The position numbers were made by a program, and so were the translations under genes. A stretch of DNA of 45,900 nt. Origin: SIG607 sp045648445 (lineage in GTDB: Bacteria; Bacillota; Clostridia; Oscillospirales; Acutalibacteraceae). The stretch spans positions 1 to 45,900 of the forward strand of contig JAZRNY010000040.1 in the NCBI GenBank assembly GCA_045648445.1, written 5' to 3'. Positions 43,165-45,900 of this stretch are shown in pieces. The notes beneath the pieces were generated by a model, which saw nothing but the letters and a program-made list of their open reading frames with translations, was not told the DNA's origin and ran no database searches. Every line of letters starts with the position of its first letter. Positions within the stretch are counted from its first letter, which is position 1.

Positions 43165-43590
43165 TTAAAAGTTAAGTTCTTCCATAATAGAAGCAACAGA
43201 TTCGGGAGTATATTTTTCGTTTTCTTCTTGCCAAAGTGAAGTGTTCCAAATTTCAAGGTTTGTATCCATACCGATTATATGCGCCTCACTCTCAAGTTCG
43301 GCATATTCTCTTAAAGTATTGGGAATGAGTATTCTTCCCTGCGCATCACATTCTACGTTAAAAGCACCGTCATAAAGGAAACGTTTTACAACACTTGATT
43401 TGGTTACGGGAAGAGTTCCGATATTTTCAACCAATTTTTCCCACTGAGCAAGCGAATAAACGCAAAGACATCTTTTGCCGTAAATGCCTTTACAAATGAT
43501 AAACTCTGCGCCAAGTTCTTCTCTCATTTTAGAAGGAATAAATACTCTGCCCTTCTTGTCGATATTGTGTTGATAACCGCCGTATAGCAC
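43165..43590 (-). CDS. mraZ: Transcriptional regulator MraZ
   Basis: AbrB-fold ring-forming regulator of the dcw cluster. The 141-residue protein has two swapped-hairpin repeats, each with a DxKGR-type motif: NIDKKGRVFIPSKMREEL near residue 10 and ECDAQGRILIPNTLREYA near 80. The start is GTG, nine bases after AAGGAG. It heads the dcw operon and its own operators lie in the leader. Confidence 0.96.
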   Translation of the reverse strand: MLYGGYQHNIDKKGRVFIPSKMREELGAEFIICKGIYGKRCLCVYSLAQWEKLVENIGTLPVTKSSVVKRFLYDGAFNVECDAQGRILIPNTLREYAELESEAHIIGMDTNLEIWNTSLWQEENEKYTPESVASIMEELNF

Positions 43591-43614
43591 AGAGCCTCAC
43601 TCCTTTCATTTTCA

Positions 43615-43661
43615 CCACTTTGCTACACTATAATGGATTTTTACTCCACTTTAAACCACTT
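43615..43661 (-). promoter_or_regulatory. MraZ-type operators
   Basis: Three AAGTGG repeats on the minus strand: 43656-43661 and 43646-43651 exactly 10 bp apart, and 43615-43620 about three turns further. This matches the helically phased TGG-containing repeats bound by MraZ in other bacteria and lies just downstream of the transcription start. Confidence 0.8.
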
Positions 43662-43669
43662 TTACTGTT

Positions 43670-43698
43670 ATTATAGAGCAGTTTTACAAAAAATGCAA
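43670..43698 (-). promoter_or_regulatory. Promoter of the dcw operon
   Basis: Minus strand: TTGCAT, 17 bp, TATAAT, with a start near 43663 at the first MraZ repeat. Confidence 0.85.
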
Positions 43699-43740
43699 TA
43701 GTTTTTTTAAAATATTACAAAATTTTAATAAATTTTAGAC

Positions 43741-43779
43741 AAAAAAATAGACGGTACGAAGAAATCCTTCGTATCGTCT
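43741..43779 (-). terminator. Terminator of the nucleoside hydrolase gene
   Basis: A 13-bp stem (AGACGATACGAAG with its partner, one G-U pair) and a short loop, followed on the minus strand by T7. It separates the accessory right end from the dcw promoter. Confidence 0.9.
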
Positions 43780-43791
43780 AAAAAATAAATT

Positions 43792-44682
43792 TTATTTTGA
43801 AATTGTATCAAGCATATGTTTTTTAAGTTTTTCTACGTCAATATCGTAAGCATAAAGTATTTTTTTATTATCGTCATTAAATACCCAGCGCATATCTTCA
43901 CTGACTGTAGGACGGTTTTCTACCCTGTACTTTACAAGTTCTTGGTTTTCTTGCAAAAACAGCGCAGGTGCTACTCCATCCCATATAATACGTTTCATAT
44001 TTTTAAACCGTTCAGCATCGGGCGCCATTTTATGAAGATAATCAAGGATATATTCACTTAAAGCATCTTTGCCCTCAAAAGCCTCAACACACTCGTCGGT
44101 AGTTACCAAAAGTTTACTTGCCACTCCCATACAAGGGACAAGAATTAAAGGAGCAGAACTTTCAAGAACTATTTTAGATGCAGCAAAGTCGCTTTTTAAA
44201 TTGTATTCGTTGGTATCTTCATATTCAAAACTATGACCGCCCACCCAAACAATCACAATATTTTTGCTTATTGACGGGTCGAGTAGCAAAGCGGTTGCTA
44301 TATTCGTCATTGTTCCTATAGCAAATACGTAAAGAGGATTTTCCTTACTATAGTTCTTTGCTCTTTGAACCAAATCGAGGGCAGATTCGCTTTTTTCGGG
44401 ATTATTTACGTCAAGACGTCTGTTGCCGCCTCTTTTTATAAGTGAATATTTATCACTGTTTCCCGTAGCATCAAGCAAATCCTTTACAGCGTTATATCTG
44501 CAACCGTACCAATGTTCATCTGCAGTAAGGTCAAGATAATAAGCCTTTATATCAAATCTATCGTCTTTTAACATATAACCTATGGCGAACTGTTCGTCAC
44601 ATTCCATATAATAGCCTACGGCAATAGCGGTATCGATTACTACGTCTATTTTTCCTTCAGGTATTATTAAAGCCTTATCCAT
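43792..44682 (-). CDS. Nucleoside hydrolase-like protein, divergent active site
   Basis: A 296-residue protein of the inosine-uridine nucleoside hydrolase superfamily, which splits nucleosides to base and ribose with a Ca2+ cluster of aspartates. The fold is recognisable from FAIGTMTNIATALLLDP near residue 120, IVWVGGH near 148 and WDGVAPALFL near 240. The usual N-terminal DTDxGxDD is altered to IDTAIAV...CDEQFAIGY, so some metal ligands are missing or displaced. It may be a subfamily variant or inactive. The start follows AAAGGGA, one base after the stop of the broken ribokinase gene; the pair would link ribose release and phosphorylation. Confidence 0.75.
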   Translation of the reverse strand: MDKALIIPEGKIDVVIDTAIAVGYYMECDEQFAIGYMLKDDRFDIKAYYLDLTADEHWYGCRYNAVKDLLDATGNSDKYSLIKRGGNRRLDVNNPEKSESALDLVQRAKNYSKENPLYVFAIGTMTNIATALLLDPSISKNIVIVWVGGHSFEYEDTNEYNLKSDFAASKIVLESSAPLILVPCMGVASKLLVTTDECVEAFEGKDALSEYILDYLHKMAPDAERFKNMKRIIWDGVAPALFLQENQELVKYRVENRPTVSEDMRWVFNDDNKKILYAYDIDVEKLKKHMLDTISK

Positions 44683-44683
44683 A

Positions 44684-45207
44684 TTAATTTCCCTTTCTGA
44701 AACTAAGTGGGGTCAAACCATAAATTTCTTTAAAGTGTTTTCTAAAAAAAGACTGATTAGCATAGCCTATTTCTTCAATAATTTCACCAACGCTCATTGA
44801 CGATTTTTTAAGAAGTTCCGCCGCCCTTTCGCATCTCTTTTTTTGCAAAAGCGCCGAGAAAGTAAGTCCCGTTTCTTTTTTTACAACGATTCCTGCATAT
44901 TCTTTTGCATAGCCTAAAACTTCGGCAACACCATTACAAATGGATGCAAGAAAATAACCTATAAACGTATCACCTGCCGCCGTTGTGTCAACAGCCTTTA
45001 CGTCAAATGCATACTGCCGTCGTTTCCAATACAGCCTGCATGAAAAACTTTTGCCCCTGTCCTAGATGAAGCAATAGATTGGTTTAAACCCTTTCCGCCT
45101 GCAAATAATTCAAGTTTACTGCTTGACAAGGTTTCACCCGGTACAACTATATGTTCAACGCTATATACATAGTCTATATTACAAGAGCCAAAATTAAGTA
45201 TTCTCAT
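44684..45207 (-). pseudogene. Ribokinase-AraC fusion gene, internally deleted and frameshifted
   Basis: The ATG at 45207 (after AAGGAG) opens a PfkB-family ribokinase N-terminus: MRILNFGSCNIDYVYSVEH, FAGGKGLNQS, HAGCIGNDGS. The frame then stops at about 44998. In another frame the sequence resumes at a kinase C-terminal motif, VDTTAAGDTFIGYFLA. It runs straight into an AraC-type double helix-turn-helix (EVLGYAKEYAG, KKETGLTFS, LLKKSSMSVGEIIEEIGYANQSFFRKHFKEIYGLTPLSFR). About 170 kinase codons between the two parts are missing. The parent was probably a ribokinase with a C-terminal AraC domain. The junction is near 45010. Confidence 0.75.
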
Positions 45208-45234
45208 TTTTTCACTCCTTTTTTTCATAATGAC

Positions 45235-45334
45235 TATCGAATGTCGAGAAATTGATTGAATTTCTCGACGAAGCCGATAAAATCGGCTCTATGTTGCAAA
45301 AAACGTCTTAAAACGTTATTTTGCAACTTCGATA
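45235..45334. repeat. 100-bp cloverleaf-like palindromic element
   Basis: An outer stem TATCGA/TCGATA (45235-45240 with 45329-45334) encloses three consecutive hairpins. These are an 11-bp stem at 45243-45269, AGCCGAT/ATCGGCT at 45272-45288 and GTTGCAAAA/TTTTGCAAC with inner AACGT/ACGTT at 45293-45327. Hardly any base is unpaired. It separates two broken genes and lies at a sharp change of base composition, so it looks like an inserted palindromic repeat or a scar. Confidence 0.6.
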
Positions 45335-45495
45335 TCATTGCAATGAATATGTTCAATTACCCTTGCCCCGTATTTTTCATGCAAACGCTTGTACATCGCC
45401 AGATACGGATGATCGAAAATGCTCTCACACCGATTTTCCATAATCTGTTGGAACACACGGATATTGTCATCAACTGTAAAGCAGAACTCCTTCAC
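45316..45495 (-). pseudogene. Truncated polysaccharide-deacetylase-like gene, N-terminal fragment
   Basis: A GTG start with GGAGG at 7-nt spacing opens a 59-residue frame: KEFCFTVDDNIRVFQQIMEN, then SIFDHPYLAMYKRLHEKYGA. This resembles the N-terminus of a deacetylase-like family of normally about 250 residues, recognised from memory. The frame runs into the third hairpin of the cloverleaf and stops there (VAK, stop), so the remaining domain is lost. It follows the SGNH hydrolase gene by 19 nt. The GC content is higher than in the main part of the window. Confidence 0.55.
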
Positions 45496-45514
45496 ATCGA
45501 TTCCTCCTATGTAA

Positions 45515-45900
45515 TTACAGTATTTCCATCAATTGATCCTTAATCTGCGTCATACCAATATCCGAGGGATGACCCCAAATCTTATCGATATCCGACAAGC
45601 GGATCACCTTTACCCCGTTGCGAGTAGCGGCCTCAATCAACGCATCGTTGATGCAAGGCTTCAACTCGGTGTTGATGATAGCATACACGTTGACGTGCGG
45701 CAAAATCTCCGCCACACGGCAGAATAAGCGGCCAATAGCCGGCAGAGCGCAGTACATATCCTCGTTGGTCCATCCCTCGTATTTCAGTTCACCCTCGGGA
45801 GCGCCGCACCAGTCGTCGTTGGTGCCACCAAAGATCAGTAACGTGTCAATATCGTCCAGCGTACCCGCCTCGTACATCTTGTCCAAACGGGTATTGAAAC
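45515..45900 (-). CDS. SGNH/GDSL-type hydrolase, C-terminal part (runs off the right edge)
   Basis: At least 128 residues without a stop to the window edge. Block III reads LIFGGTNDDW and the catalytic C-terminal pair is DKIWGHPSDIGM (Asp...His), so this is the end of an SGNH esterase or lipase. The frame is open upstream, so the start lies outside. Base composition and codon use are clearly more GC-rich than the rest of the window, suggesting transfer from another lineage or a strain-specific island. The substrate is unknown. Confidence 0.8.
   Translation of the reverse strand, partial: FNTRLDKMYEAGTLDDIDTLLIFGGTNDDWCGAPEGELKYEGWTNEDMYCALPAIGRLFCRVAEILPHVNVYAIINTELKPCINDALIEAATRNGVKVIRLSDIDKIWGHPSDIGMTQIKDQLMEIL

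Overview
This window comes from an AT-rich, low-GC Gram-positive bacterium, most likely an uncultured member of the Clostridia (class Clostridia/Ruminococcaceae-like). The basis is the gene content and the control signals. There is a Firmicutes-type 139-residue S12, a ctsR-mcsA-mcsB-clpC operon, a SpoVD-type PASTA penicillin-binding protein, a MurE with the DNPR motif typical of meso-diaminopimelate-adding enzymes, strong GGAGG ribosome-binding sites and near-consensus sigma-A promoters almost all with 17-bp spacers. No rRNA, tRNA, CRISPR array or prophage was seen.

Layout from left to right. (1) 1-9628, minus strand: rpoB-rpoC, then rpsL-rpsG-fusA (fusA runs off the left edge), each block with its own promoter. 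(2) 9648-12836, minus: prmA-prfB and a trigger-factor-like foldase lipoprotein, closed by a strong terminator. (3) 12853-15525, plus: a P2-type calcium ATPase with a one-base frameshift near its N-terminus. (4) 15529-16578: accessory element 1. (5) 16570-18439, minus: uvrC. (6) 18443-20384, plus: a small lipoprotein with an Ada-like Cys motif plus znuC-znuB. (7) 20404-24110, minus: argG-argH-argF. (8) 24239-25649: accessory element 2. (9) 25648-31043, minus: a DUF4886-type SGNH protein and the class III heat-shock operon ctsR-mcsA-mcsB-clpC with three CtsR operators. (10) 31160-31291, plus: a tiny cysteine-rich membrane protein. (11) 31344-43698, minus: a compact dcw division and cell-wall cluster, mraZ-rsmH-ftsL-spoVD-murE-mraY-ftsW-murG-murA-divIB, with ftsZ behind its own promoter and MraZ operators at the head. 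(12) 43741-45900, minus: a nucleoside hydrolase, a broken ribokinase-AraC gene, a 100-bp cloverleaf-like palindromic element, a truncated deacetylase-like gene and a partial SGNH hydrolase. The last part is clearly more GC-rich than the rest.

The most unusual part is the pair of accessory elements. Each lies between two convergent or neighbouring gene ends, and its outermost inverted repeats are the two arms of what was evidently one Rho-independent terminator (uvrC/ATPase for element 1, the DUF4886 gene for element 2). In both cases the terminator loop appears to have been opened by about 1.0-1.4 kb of cargo. The outer arms match within an element but differ between elements. Just inside them both elements share an end motif (TTGTAC, a few variable bases, AAGGACAGTA). 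Both also carry near the right end the same 118-nt structured module, whose last hairpin shows compensatory base changes between the copies. Neither has a visible transposase. Element 1 carries a 156-residue unknown protein and an array of small hairpins with conserved spacers. Element 2 carries a lipoprotein gene behind a leader of about 170 nt that looks like a transcription-attenuation switch.

Most housekeeping calls rest on direct recognition of motifs. Element borders, RNA structures and operator calls were done by eye and are inferences to be tested by comparative searches.
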